Below, one piece after another: positions 52,564-62,315 of a DNA stretch of 64,000 bases. Under the pieces are notes generated by a model that saw only the letters and a program-made list of their open reading frames with translations, was not told the origin of the DNA and did no database searches. The stretch's first letter is position 1. Every line of letters starts with the position of its first letter. Source of the DNA: Ardenticatenales bacterium (lineage in GTDB: Bacteria > Chloroflexota > Anaerolineae > Ardenticatenales > Ardenticatenaceae); NCBI GenBank assembly GCA_020634795.1, contig JACKAZ010000008.1, positions 1 to 64,000 of the forward strand, written 5' to 3'. The position numbers and the translations under genes were made by a program.

Positions 52564-54912
52564 GGTGGGCGAATGCTCTCGCGCCATCAGCAGCGCCCGC
52601 AGCGCGCGGTAGGATTCGTCGAGGCAGAGGCCCTGAACATCGTTCGACTTCTCCCAGTATCGCGTAGATATTGCCAGCTCCGCCTCCGCCTCCGCCCACG
52701 CGCCACGGTACGTCAGCAGCCGCCCCAGCTCTTGGTGGCCGACGGCCTCGCGGAACTCATCGTCGATCGCTTGGCAGAGGGCGATGGAGCGGCGCAGGTT
52801 CGCCTCGGCGTCGCGCAGTCTGCCGATGGCGAGCTGCTGCTGTGCTAAGTTCCCCAAGCCGATGGCGAGGTTATTTTTGTCGCTCGCCCTCTCCTCCAAC
52901 TTCGCAGCCTGTTCGAGCAGCGGCACGGCGCGGCGGGGCTGGCCACTGAGGCTGTAGCTGTTCGCCAGCCCATTTAACGTCCATGCTTGGTCGCTTTCTT
53001 TGCTTAGACGCCGTGGCGCGCCTTCGCCGTCAGGGAAGAGGGCGCGTAGCAGTTCGACACGTAGTTCATAGGCGCCGAATTGGTAGTAGAGCGGATGAGA
53101 GAGGCGGTCACGGAAGAGGGCGAAGGCCTCATCGTACTGCCCGGCACGGACGGTGTGGTGGTAAAGCTCGATGACGGGTTCCAGCTCTTCCAGCCGCTGC
53201 ATGCGGGCGGGCGTGGGCACATCCTCGAAGAGGGTGCGGAGCTGTGCGTGGCTTTCGCGGCGCTGGGGCGCGGTCAGGCGGCGGTAGGCGTGGCCGCGCA
53301 CAATGGGGTGCAGGTCGTAGCGGTGGCTGTGCGCCTCCCGGTGCAGCAGGCCGCGTTGCCGCAGCCGTCGCAGGTCGGCACGCAGGGTGGCCTCGTTCTC
53401 GGTCAGCCCCTGCAACGTCTCGTACGCGACCCCACTGCGGAAACAGGCAATCCGTCCCAACAGCGTACGCTGTTCGTCGCTCAGCCGCCCGTAGGTAAAG
53501 GCGAGCACATGCGTCTGCCGCTGCTTCAACTCCTCGCTCACATCCACCTGCTCCGCCACTGCAATGTCGCCCGGCTGCGCAGGGTCGTCCACGATCACCC
53601 CCGCCAGCAGCCGCAGGCTCAGCGGGTGGTGGCCGTACCGTTCGGCCACCCGCGCCAGCTCGTGCGTCGTCCCCGCAATGTTGTGGGCGCGGAAGAAGGC
53701 GACGGCATCGGCCTCGCTCAGCGCGGTTAACGCTTCGTCGCGGCAGCCCGCCAGCAGCGTGCGTTGGTGCTCCAGCGCGCGGGGCAACAGCCGGCTGGTC
53801 ATCAGCAGCTTGCCGCGCAGTCCGGGCATCGTCGCCACGCGGCGCAGGAAATGCTCGGCGGCGGGGTGCGTCGTGTCGCGGTGGCCCTCACCCTGACTCG
53901 CTGCGCTCGTCTGTCCCTCTCCCGATATCGGGAGAGGGGTTATCTCGTCCCCTTGGTAAGGGGCGGCCATGCTGGCGTAGGCGCGCAGTTCTCGCTCGAA
54001 GCCGTCGAGGACGAGCAGGGTGCCGGGCTGGCGGAGCTGGTCGATCAGCAGGTCGGCCCGCTCGCGGGGGGAGCGGTCAGCGGCGGCCACGCCGAGGTAG
54101 GCCAGCGTCTCTTCGAGGAAGTGCTCGAAGCGGGCCTCGCTCTCGTAGAAGCTCCACCAGAGCACACGCGGCCAGCGTTCCCGCGCCACATCGTGGTGGA
54201 GCCAGTGCCACGCCAGCGCACTCTTGCCGAAGCCGCCGACGGCGCGCAACACCAGCAGCGGGTGATCATCGTCCGCTTCTAGCCACGCGCTCAGCATCGC
54301 CCGCTCCGCCGCGCGCCCCATGAAGTGGGGCAACACGAAGTAGGGGTGGACGATACGCCAACCGTCGGGCGCGGGCGGGGTGGCAGGCTCTGCCGTTGCA
54401 TCGTCGCGCAGCACCCACGGCATCTCGGCCCGCAGCTCTTCTAGCAGCTCGGGGATGCGCTGTTCGCGCTCCAAGCGGAGCAGCAATTCTCGCGCAAAGG
54501 CGCGGTGCTCTTGCGGGAAGTCCTCGTGGTTGAGTCCCAAGTCAAAGCAGAGGGTCTTCAAGTCCTCGTTGCTGGTCCGTTCTTCCAGCCGATGGATCAT
54601 CTCGCGGCGGCCGTAGCCATCTGGGAGCGGGGCGCGCTGGGCCAGCGGCGCGGCGGCGGGGTCTGTCGCAGGGGCAGGCGTGGGCACGGCATCGGGGTCA
54701 GCGGGGGCAGCATTGCGTTCGCTGCGGCGGCTCCAAAGCTCCAGCACAATGCCCGCCACGGTGAAGAGGGCGAAGAGCGGCCATGCCCACCAGAGATAGG
54801 GTGTTAGGGAAGCCGGAATTTCGCCCGCAGCGACGTTGCCGAGAATGCCGCCGCCTGCCGCCACTAACCCGACCAGCACCAACCCAATCACCCCTCGCCG
54901 CTCTTGAGACAT
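52309..54912 (-). CDS. STAND NTPase with N-terminal membrane anchor and EAD-like domain, frameshifted near its end
   Basis: About 865 residues before the out-of-frame end. Two N-terminal membrane helices (GVIGLVLVGLVAAGGGILGN and LTPYLWWAWPLFALFTVAGI) precede a Pro/Ala linker. Residues about 104-164 (LEERTSNEDLKTLCFDLGLN, AFARELLLRLEREQRIPELL) look like an effector-associated adaptor domain. The NTPase has Walker A GGFGKSALAW near 227, Walker B LLVLDGFE near 300, sensor LLMTSR and YGHHPLSLRLLAG. Winged helix and TPRs follow. A palindromic element is inserted in frame after APYQGDEI and another lies at the frameshift. ATG 54912 with GAAGGG upstream is preferred over a TTG 27 bases before. The last 90 residues here are shifted, not native. 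Confidence 0.8.
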   Translation of the reverse strand: MSQERRGVIGLVLVGLVAAGGGILGNVAAGEIPASLTPYLWWAWPLFALFTVAGIVLELWSRRSERNAAPADPDAVPTPAPATDPAAAPLAQRAPLPDGYGRREMIHRLEERTSNEDLKTLCFDLGLNHEDFPQEHRAFARELLLRLEREQRIPELLEELRAEMPWVLRDDATAEPATPPAPDGWRIVHPYFVLPHFMGRAAERAMLSAWLEADDDHPLLVLRAVGGFGKSALAWHWLHHDVARERWPRVLWWSFYESEARFEHFLEETLAYLGVAAADRSPRERADLLIDQLRQPGTLLVLDGFERELRAYASMAAPYQGDEITPLPISGEGQTSAASQGEGHRDTTHPAAEHFLRRVATMPGLRGKLLMTSRLLPRALEHQRTLLAGCRDEALTALSEADAVAFFRAHNIAGTTHELARVAERYGHHPLSLRLLAGVIVDDPAQPGDIAVAEQVDVSEELKQRQTHVLAFTYGRLSDEQRTLLGRIACFRSGVAYETLQGLTENEATLRADLRRLRQRGLLHREAHSHRYDLHPIVRGHAYRRLTAPQRRESHAQLRTLFEDVPTPARMQRLEELEPVIELYHHTVRAGQYDEAFALFRDRLSHPLYYQFGAYELRVELLRALFPDGEGAPRRLSKESDQAWTLNGLANSYSLSGQPRRAVPLLEQAAKLEERASDKNNLAIGLGNLAQQQLAIGRLRDAEANLRRSIALCQAIDDEFREAVGHQELGRLLTYRGAWAEAEAELAISTRYWEKSNDVQGLCLDESYRALRALLMAREHSPTPHVPLVRRHKSRVTTSTLSRYRERVASGASRVRANATRSMRWNWRRKQQSIRTLYILCAISCVPTGCWARRSENAAIWQRRSRT
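52462..52525 (-). repeat. Palindromic repeat element in coding sequence, copy B
   Basis: A 64 bp element with a perfect 24 bp palindrome (CCCTCTCCCGAT and its complement at 52491-52514), preceded by GGCCCTCACCC and CTCGCTCCGCTCG. It lies close to the frameshift of the STAND gene. Confidence 0.85.
53883..53949 (-). repeat. Palindromic repeat element in coding sequence, copy A (in frame)
   Basis: A 67 bp element with the same 24 bp palindrome at 53915-53938 and the same left arm. It is read in frame as TPLPISGEGQTSAASQGEGH between Walker B and the next NTPase motif. Confidence 0.88.
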
Positions 54913-55197
54913 GACCCTTCTTCCACTGCGAACCTTCAATTCCAGATATGCCTATTCTAACGGCGATTCCACCATTTGTCAGTTATGCTCGCCTGTCATG
55001 TTGAACGGGAGTGAAGCGGAGGTATACGTGCAGCGATAGGAAGGAGTACTCAGCGCGTGGCAGCATGGCGGTTGCGTCGTGGGGAGCGTCGGTGCGCCCT
55101 GCCGCGACACGATCCGCAGCCCGCCCCCTCGCCCGCAGCTCAAGGTGACAACGGGTCGACATGGGGGCGGTTGGTCGTCGTAGCGAAGACCCTTTTC

Positions 55198-55437
55198 CCA
55201 CGCTACCACAACAAAAGCCCCCTCTCCTAATTTTTGGGAGAGGGGGAAGCCGTGCCGTTTGCGGCGGGGGAGAGGGCTGGGCAACGCGCCGCAGCTAACA
55301 TCTCGCGTTCCATTTCCCACGCTACCACCACAAAAAGCCCCCTCTCCCTATTTTCGGGAGAGGGGGAAGCCGCGCCGTGTGCGGCGGGGGAGAGGGCTGG
55401 GCAACGCGCAGCAGCTAACATCTCGCGTTCCATTTCC
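55198..55437. repeat. Two tandem 120-bp repeats with CCCTCTCC/GGGAGAGGG hairpins
   Basis: Units at 55198-55317 and 55318-55437 are about 90% identical, each with a CCCCCTCTCC...GGGAGAGGGGG hairpin, GGCGGGGGAGAGGGCTGGG and CTAACATCTCGCGTTCCA. The hairpin is related to the palindrome in the STAND gene. A third, truncated unit start follows. Confidence 0.88.
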
Positions 55438-55454
55438 CGCCCTGCTACAACAAG

Positions 55455-55487
55455 AAACCCCCCTCGACCGTTGGGCCAAGGGGGTTT
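55455..55487 (-). terminator. Intrinsic terminator of hppA
   Basis: On the minus strand AAACCCCCTTGG and a GGGGGGTTT arm form a hairpin followed by CTTG, 20 bases after the hppA stop. Confidence 0.8.
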
Positions 55488-55506
55488 GCTGTCGGGTGTT
55501 GATCGG

Positions 55507-57531
<2,025 letters not shown>

Positions 57532-57611
57532 GGAAGTTCACGTCTCCTTATGGTGGGAACGTCTGGGGTTGTAAAAAGGCAAGAGCATTTCACCTCTCTT
57601 GCTTCGGGTGC

Positions 57612-57655
57612 AAAAAAAATCAGCCAAACGGCCCACGCATGGGGCTGGCGGCTGA
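57612..57655 (-). terminator. Attenuator-like hairpin in the hppA leader
   Basis: On the minus strand TCAGCC...GGCTGA encloses an inner GCCCC/GGGC stem and is followed by eight T. It lies after the hppA promoter and before its start codon, so it would stop transcription inside the leader. Confidence 0.8.
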
Positions 57656-57695
57656 GCGCATCGTCATCGTTCAACGAGCAACGATTCAGGCTCCT

Positions 57696-57724
57696 TTTAT
57701 AACATAGAAATGCAAATCTGGCAA
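57696..57724 (-). promoter_or_regulatory. Sigma-70-type promoter of hppA
   Basis: TTGCCA at 57724-57719 and TATAAA at 57701-57696 on the minus strand are 17 bases apart. The transcript would start near 57689, giving a leader of about 160 bases. Confidence 0.85.
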
Positions 57725-57887
57725 ACCTGAGGGCGGTACAGCGGGGAGGAATGATAGGAATGTAGGGAGAAATGGTGACTGGGGACGGGTTGTGTGTGAC
57801 AGCTAAATGTGAGGCCCGGACCATAGCGAGTTGCGCACCGGCCCTAGCCCCCAGTCCCTAAATGTAGCCACCAGAACATCCCATTCA

Positions 57888-57968
57888 AGACAAGGGGGCT
57901 GTTATTGGGGAACCCCATCGACAGTTGATTCTCATTATCCCCACGCCGAATGGAAGTCCCCTGTCTTA
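57888..57968. other. Imperfect long inverted repeat, possible RNA element
   Basis: On the plus strand CAAGACAAGGGGGCT and AGTCCCCTGTCTT pair as a long stem with bulges; TTGGGGA and TCCCCA inside pair again. It is not a protein gene and no known RNA family is recognised. Confidence 0.35.
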
Positions 57969-58041
57969 ATCCCACGGCATATCGATGAGGAGGCTGCATG
58001 GCTTCGTGAGAGGGTTCCTCGACACGCTTTTCGTCCTGCAC

Positions 58042-58078
58042 AAAAAAGAGAGGGAACGATGGGGCGTTCCCTCTCTCA
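58042..58078 (-). terminator. Intrinsic terminator of ssb
   Basis: GAGAGAGGGAACG and CGTTCCCTCTC on the minus strand form an 11-13 bp stem with a short loop, followed by six T. Confidence 0.93.
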
Positions 58079-58142
58079 CTTTGCTATTCAGGGATGGGTT
58101 GGCGCGACCGATCACCTTCCCGACGCGCCTATTCACCCTTCA

Positions 58143-58643
58143 CTAGAATGGAATCTCGTCGGCACCGAAGCTATCGTCGAAGTCGGGCGGCGCGGAACGT
58201 TGCTGGGTGCTACGCCGTTGCGTGGCTGGCTGCGCGGCTTGGCGCTGCGGGGCGTTGTACTCTTGCGCCGGCGGGCCACTGTAGCCGCTGCTGTCGTCGC
58301 GGCCACCGAGGAATTGCACCGTTTCGGCACGGAGTTCGTAGCTGGCCCGCGGATTGCCGTTCTGGTCGGTCCAGATGCGCGGACCGCCGTTTTCGCGGTC
58401 GGGCGACATCGTGCCTTCGATGAAGACTTGACGACCTTTGCTCAAATACTGGTGGGTGATTTCGGCCAATCGTCCCCAGGCGCTCACGCGCCACCATACC
58501 GTCTCTTCGCCCTGCGAGCCATCGTTGTTCGTCCAGCGGCGGTTGGTCGCCACCGAGAACGAGGTCACGTTCGTGCCGCTGTCGAGGGTGCGCATCTCGG
58601 GATCGCCCCCCAAATTGCCAATAATCGTCACTCTTTGAAACAT
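58143..58643 (-). CDS. ssb: Single-stranded DNA-binding protein
   Basis: A 166-residue SSB used in replication, recombination and repair. The OB fold reads MFQRVTIIGNLGGDPEMRTL with SFSVATNRRW, TVWWRVSAWGRLAEITHQYL, KGRQVFIEGTM and a YELRAETVQFLGGRDD end. The linker is Gln/Pro/Ala-rich and the C-terminal acidic tip DSFGADEIPF ends in the usual DEIPF that binds partners. GAAAGGAG precedes the ATG. A 9 bp inverted repeat lies 30-58 bases upstream. It is a single-gene unit with its own terminator. Confidence 0.97.
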   Translation of the reverse strand: MFQRVTIIGNLGGDPEMRTLDSGTNVTSFSVATNRRWTNNDGSQGEETVWWRVSAWGRLAEITHQYLSKGRQVFIEGTMSPDRENGGPRIWTDQNGNPRASYELRAETVQFLGGRDDSSGYSGPPAQEYNAPQRQAAQPATQRRSTQQRSAPPDFDDSFGADEIPF

Positions 58644-58671
58644 GGTAACAAGCTCCTTTCGTGTCAGTTCA

Positions 58672-58701
58672 ACCTATCGTGAACCATGTTTAACGATAGG
58701 T
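58672..58701 (-). promoter_or_regulatory. Inverted repeat upstream of ssb
   Basis: ACCTATCGT and ACGATAGGT are perfect 9-base arms separated by 12 bases, overlapping a CATAAT-like -10 region. It may be an operator or a leader hairpin. Confidence 0.6.
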
Positions 58702-58777
58702 ATTATGCCATCGTTCGGCGACAAAAACGGAATCGACCTGCAATTTTGGCGGCCCAATTGAGGGATTTGCAACAATT

Positions 58778-60613
58778 TTAAGGTTGCCACTCCGCCCGCC
58801 CGATCTCTTCGCCGCTCTCGGCGCGATAGAGAATCAGTTGGTAGCTGCCGCCTACGCTGCCACGCGGGGGCAACCGATAGGCATCGACGATCAATTCACC
58901 CGCGCGCCAGGCCGTGGTGGGGTAGGCGTTGTGGACGGGGATCAGATCTTGCTGCCCAACGACCGTGCCCGTCCCGTCCAGCCAGCGGGCCGAGAGCTTC
59001 CATGATTCCGCGATCGGCTGCTCCACCCGCCACACCACGCTGAGCCGCTGCGCCGCCTCATCCACGATGCCGTCGCTGCGCCAACCCACCAGCGTCACCG
59101 CATCGTTGAGGGGGATCGCTAGCGGGGCGAAGCTGGCTGGGATTTGGTTGAATGGTGTGTCATGCACCGCGATCAGCGGGCCGAACGCCGAGAGCGACCA
59201 GCGTGCCTCGGCCCCCGCCAGCGGCCGCGTAAGGAAGGGCGATTCGCCCGCTGCCAAGGCCGATGCAACCGCTTCCAAGCGCAGTCCAGGCGGATCGGTC
59301 GGCAGCCCCACCGTGCGCACCATTGGCGTAAGGGGCGCTGTCGCCTTGAGGTAATCCAAGTAGACCGCTTCGCCCTGCAAGCCGATGATGACGCTGTTCT
59401 CCGGCAGCGGTTGGGCCAGCATGTCGCGCCCGTTGACGCGCTCGCCATGTTGCACGGGGATCGGCGCCAGGGCGCGGTAGTCCGGCGCGGCACCGCGTGC
59501 TTGCCAAAGCAGAAGCAGTGCCAGCAGCACGGCCAACGCGCCGTTCGTCAACGTGGGCGACAGGCGCGGGGTCAGGCGCCGCTGCACCGCGCTGAGACCG
59601 CCGCCCGCCAGCAGGGCGATACCCCAGAGCGCGGGCAGCCAGAAGGGGCCGCGATCCGGCACCACATAGGCCATCGCAAAGAGGGCGTTGGTCAGGATGC
59701 CGCCGACCAACAGCAGCCAGGGTGGGCGGTCGCGCCCGAGCCAAACGCCCCCGACCAGCGCCAACGCGATGACGAGCCAGCCGATCTCGCGGGCGGTCAG
59801 GGTCAGAAAGAAGCGGGGCGGTACGGGGTCGGCGAGGGGGTTGCTCTGGCCGAAGAAGGTGTTTTGGTATTGACAGGCCGTCACCCAGCAGCCGAAGCCG
59901 ACCTCGCTGTAACCGCCGTCCAAGCTGCCGACTTGGGCGCGGAGCGGTAAGTAAAGGTAGAAGGCCAGGGGCAGCAGCAGCGCCAACACAAGGGCAGCCC
60001 ACGGCGTCGCGGGCCGCGCGGCGCTGCGACGGCGGATCAACCCCCAGAAGAGGAGGGCAGCGGGCAGCCAGAGCACGATCATTCGGTGGTGGGCCAAGCC
60101 GAGGCCAACGACCGCCGCCGCTGCAATTAGCCAGCGCCCGTCACCGCCCCGTTCCACCTCATCGGACCAGCGCAGCAAGGCAAAAAGCAGCGCCGCCACC
60201 AAGCAGAGATGCAGCGCGTAAACCTCGGCCACCGTGGCATTGGCCCAGAAGGTCGGTGATAGCGCGATGAAGGCCGCCGCCGCCCCGGCACCGATCCGAC
60301 TCAGCGCCATGCCACGCCCCACGAGGTAGGTCAGCGCCACCGCTGCGCTGGCGAAGAGCGCGGAAAGGGCGTTGGCCCGCCAAGCCAATTCGCCGATGGG
60401 GACAAGGTGGGCCAGCGCGGTCAGCAGCGTGGCATAGAGTGGGTAGCCGGTGGGGTGCGGAATGGCGGCGGGCCAGCCGAGGTACTGAAATTCGAGGCTG
60501 TCGTCGGCCAAATTGACCACGCCCGGGGCCAGCGTGACGAGGTAAATCAAAAGCGCCGCCAACGCGATCAGCAGCGCAAGGCGGCGGTCGGAAAGAGCCG
60601 AAAGGCGGGGCAT
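58778..60613 (-). CDS. DUF2723 family membrane glycosyltransferase-like protein
   Basis: A 611-residue membrane protein with about ten helices in the N-terminal 370 residues. The DUF2723 signature is clear: YLVTLAPGVVNLADDSLEFQ with the acidic pair, then AIPHPTGYPLYATLLTALAH and ANATVAEVYALHLCL. The family belongs to the GT-C superfamily with lipid-linked sugar donors and is thought to mannosylate or otherwise glycosylate proteins or lipids. The soluble C-terminal third (about 390-611) is beta-rich and faces outside. It lies 22 bases after the last of four 2TM genes, so it is the end gene of the ftsK operon. Substrate unknown. Confidence 0.9.
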   Translation of the reverse strand: MPRLSALSDRRLALLIALAALLIYLVTLAPGVVNLADDSLEFQYLGWPAAIPHPTGYPLYATLLTALAHLVPIGELAWRANALSALFASAAVALTYLVGRGMALSRIGAGAAAAFIALSPTFWANATVAEVYALHLCLVAALLFALLRWSDEVERGGDGRWLIAAAAVVGLGLAHHRMIVLWLPAALLFWGLIRRRSAARPATPWAALVLALLLPLAFYLYLPLRAQVGSLDGGYSEVGFGCWVTACQYQNTFFGQSNPLADPVPPRFFLTLTAREIGWLVIALALVGGVWLGRDRPPWLLLVGGILTNALFAMAYVVPDRGPFWLPALWGIALLAGGGLSAVQRRLTPRLSPTLTNGALAVLLALLLLWQARGAAPDYRALAPIPVQHGERVNGRDMLAQPLPENSVIIGLQGEAVYLDYLKATAPLTPMVRTVGLPTDPPGLRLEAVASALAAGESPFLTRPLAGAEARWSLSAFGPLIAVHDTPFNQIPASFAPLAIPLNDAVTLVGWRSDGIVDEAAQRLSVVWRVEQPIAESWKLSARWLDGTGTVVGQQDLIPVHNAYPTTAWRAGELIVDAYRLPPRGSVGGSYQLILYRAESGEEIGRAEWQP

Positions 60614-60635
60614 GGGGGCTGACGGTTCGAGCAGA

Positions 60636-61160
60636 CTATGCGTCGGAGAGTAAATTGGTGGCGCGACCGATCAGTTGGCGACGGTCGACGCGCTTTGCGA
60701 GCCATTCGAGTAGCTCGTCCTCATACTGATCGGGATTCAAGCGGGCCAAGGAGAGGCGCACGGCATTGAACACCAAGAGGAAACCAAAGACGATCATCGG
60801 CCAATAGAACCAAAAATCCCCCCCTGTTACGAGATCAACGACGAAAAGGAAGAGGACGAAAAGGCCATAGACGATCAAGCGAGTGGCGAAATTTCGCCAG
60901 CGCCAGCGTTCGAACTGGCGGCGGAGCTGGGGTGTCACACCCAGTCCGCTCAGTTCGTCACTGCGCTCGGAGGGGGAGGAGAGGGGCGACTCGTCCCGGT
61001 AGTTCAGTTTGGCCCGGGCGAGCGCTTCGTCGGAAATCCCCAGCTCCGCCGCCATCTGCCGCAATTGCTGATCGGTGAAATCGCCAGTCCGCATCTCTTC
61101 GTTGAGCGCGTATTGCAGAATACCGCGCACCTTCTCTTCGCTGAATCGTTCTTCCGGCAT
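60636..61160 (-). CDS. 2TM domain protein, paralog 4 of the ftsK operon
   Basis: A 174-residue protein. The N-terminal helical module reads FSEEKVRGILQYALNEEMRT and LRQMAAELGISDEALARAKL; then a linker with SGLGVTPQLRRQFERWRWRN leads to two membrane helices (LIVYGLFVLFLFVVDLV and YWPMIVFGFLLVFNAVRL), and a charged tail DQYEDELLEWLAKRVDRRQL. The 2TM_domain pair and ELGIS..AL..AK pattern are shared with the three genes upstream. It is the most diverged copy. Position near 61160 start follows a weak GGAGATC site. Function unknown. Confidence 0.85.
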   Translation of the reverse strand: MPEERFSEEKVRGILQYALNEEMRTGDFTDQQLRQMAAELGISDEALARAKLNYRDESPLSSPSERSDELSGLGVTPQLRRQFERWRWRNFATRLIVYGLFVLFLFVVDLVTGGDFWFYWPMIVFGFLLVFNAVRLSLARLNPDQYEDELLEWLAKRVDRRQLIGRATNLLSDA

Positions 61161-61243
61161 CGCGTGATCTCCGAATCATTGAGGTGAGGGTTCAACGCGG
61201 AACGGCGTTGCGTCTGGCGGAATGATCAGGCCTCTGCCTGCCC

Positions 61244-61783
61244 TCACTCTTCCAGCGCCCGTCGTTTGTCGACCAGCTTGCGCCGCCGTTTGACGCGCTT
61301 GGTGTGCCACTTGATCAGCTCGTCCTCGTAGTCGTCCTTGTCGAGCACGGTCACATAGGTGTTGATGGCATGGATCGCCACGCCGATGCCCCAGCCCAAC
61401 ATCGGCCAGAAGAACCACCAACTTTCCGGACTGGAAAAGAGGTTGATGAGAAAGAAAAAGATACCCATCACCCCATAGACGGCTAAGTGGCTCAGAAACT
61501 CACGCTTACGGTGTAGCTCGTACTGTTGACGAATCTGCGGTGTGATGCCCAAGCCGCTCAGGTCATCGTCAGCCGTGGCATCCACAGGCGTGGCTGTTGG
61601 CGGTTGTGCTTGCTCCGCCAGATATTGTTCTTTGGCCAACACCAGCGCGTTTTCGGAGATGCCCAATTCCTGCGCCATTTGCTCCAAATGGCTGTCGCTG
61701 AAATCGCTCTCCTTCAATTGCACATCGCTGGCCCGCTTCAGAATTTCGCGGGCCGCATCCTCGCTGTATCGTCGTTCCGTCAT
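61244..61783 (-). CDS. 2TM domain protein, paralog 3 of the ftsK operon
   Basis: A 179-residue paralog: MTERRYSEDAAREILKRASD with VQLKESDFSDSHLEQMAQEL, GISENALVLAKEQYLAEQ, then SGLGITPQIRQQYELHRKRE and two membrane helices (LAVYGVMGIFFFLINLF and WWFFWPMLGWGIGVAIHAI). The tail has KDDYEDELIKWHTKRVKRRR. Its first 150 bases are almost identical to those of the next gene upstream (about 61650-61783 and 62150-62288), evidence of recent duplication or gene conversion. GGAGG precedes the ATG. Confidence 0.87.
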   Translation of the reverse strand: MTERRYSEDAAREILKRASDVQLKESDFSDSHLEQMAQELGISENALVLAKEQYLAEQAQPPTATPVDATADDDLSGLGITPQIRQQYELHRKREFLSHLAVYGVMGIFFFLINLFSSPESWWFFWPMLGWGIGVAIHAINTYVTVLDKDDYEDELIKWHTKRVKRRRKLVDKRRALEE

Positions 61784-61817
61784 CCCTCCGCCTCCGTTGT
61801 GAATCGCTCGCTACTCC

Positions 61818-62288
61818 TCAGGGAGTCAACGCCTTCTTGCGACGGTGCTGCCCTTTCAGCCACCTCTGATACTGCTGATCGTAATTCTCCCGCCCGTCGT
61901 GCTGCAACCACCAGTAGTGGCCGACAAGGCTTAACAATAGGCCCACAAGGGGGATAATGAACCAGAGGAAGCCAGGTGAAATCAACAGATTGAGCACGAT
62001 CACCATCGGAATGATGATCGCGGTAATGAAGAGATGGAGCGAGAAATCCTTGCGGCGATATTTCTCAAACGCGACTTGAAGCGCGGCCTCTTCCCGCTCT
62101 GCGTCGCGCTGCTCTTCATCGACCAAATATTGCTCTTTCGCCAGCACCAGCGCATTTTCGGAGATACCCAGCTCCCGTGCCATCTGCGCCAAGTGGCTGT
62201 CGCTGAAATCGCTCTCCTTCAATTGCACGTCGCTGGCCCGCTTCAGAATCTCGCGGGCCGCATCTTCGCTGTATCGCTTTTCCGCCAT
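61818..62288 (-). CDS. 2TM domain protein, paralog 2 of the ftsK operon
   Basis: A 156-residue paralog: MAEKRYSEDAAREILKRASD, VQLKESDFSDSHLAQMAREL, GISENALVLAKEQYLVDEEQ, then a charged helix and two membrane helices (LFITAIIIPMVIVLNLLISP and FLWFIIPLVGLLLSLVGHYW). It lacks the SGLGITPQ linker of paralogs 3 and 4 and ends in WLKGQHRRKK. GGAGGGAC precedes the ATG. The whole set lies between ftsK and a DUF2723 gene. Confidence 0.87.
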   Translation of the reverse strand: MAEKRYSEDAAREILKRASDVQLKESDFSDSHLAQMARELGISENALVLAKEQYLVDEEQRDAEREEAALQVAFEKYRRKDFSLHLFITAIIIPMVIVLNLLISPGFLWFIIPLVGLLLSLVGHYWWLQHDGRENYDQQYQRWLKGQHRRKKALTP

Positions 62289-62315
62289 CTGTGTCCCTCC
62301 GTTGGGAGCGTTGAC

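Larger units (their letters stand above)
54913..55506. other. Intergenic stretch with two 120-bp tandem repeats
   Basis: The left part (54913-55197) shows nothing clear. The right part holds the repeats at 55198-55437 and the hppA terminator. No gene is seen. Confidence 0.7.
57532..58142. other. hppA upstream region and ssb downstream region
   Basis: Contains the hppA leader and promoter (57612-57724), an unexplained structured segment (57888-57968) and the ssb terminator (58042-58078). Short open frames here do not look like proteins. Confidence 0.7.
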
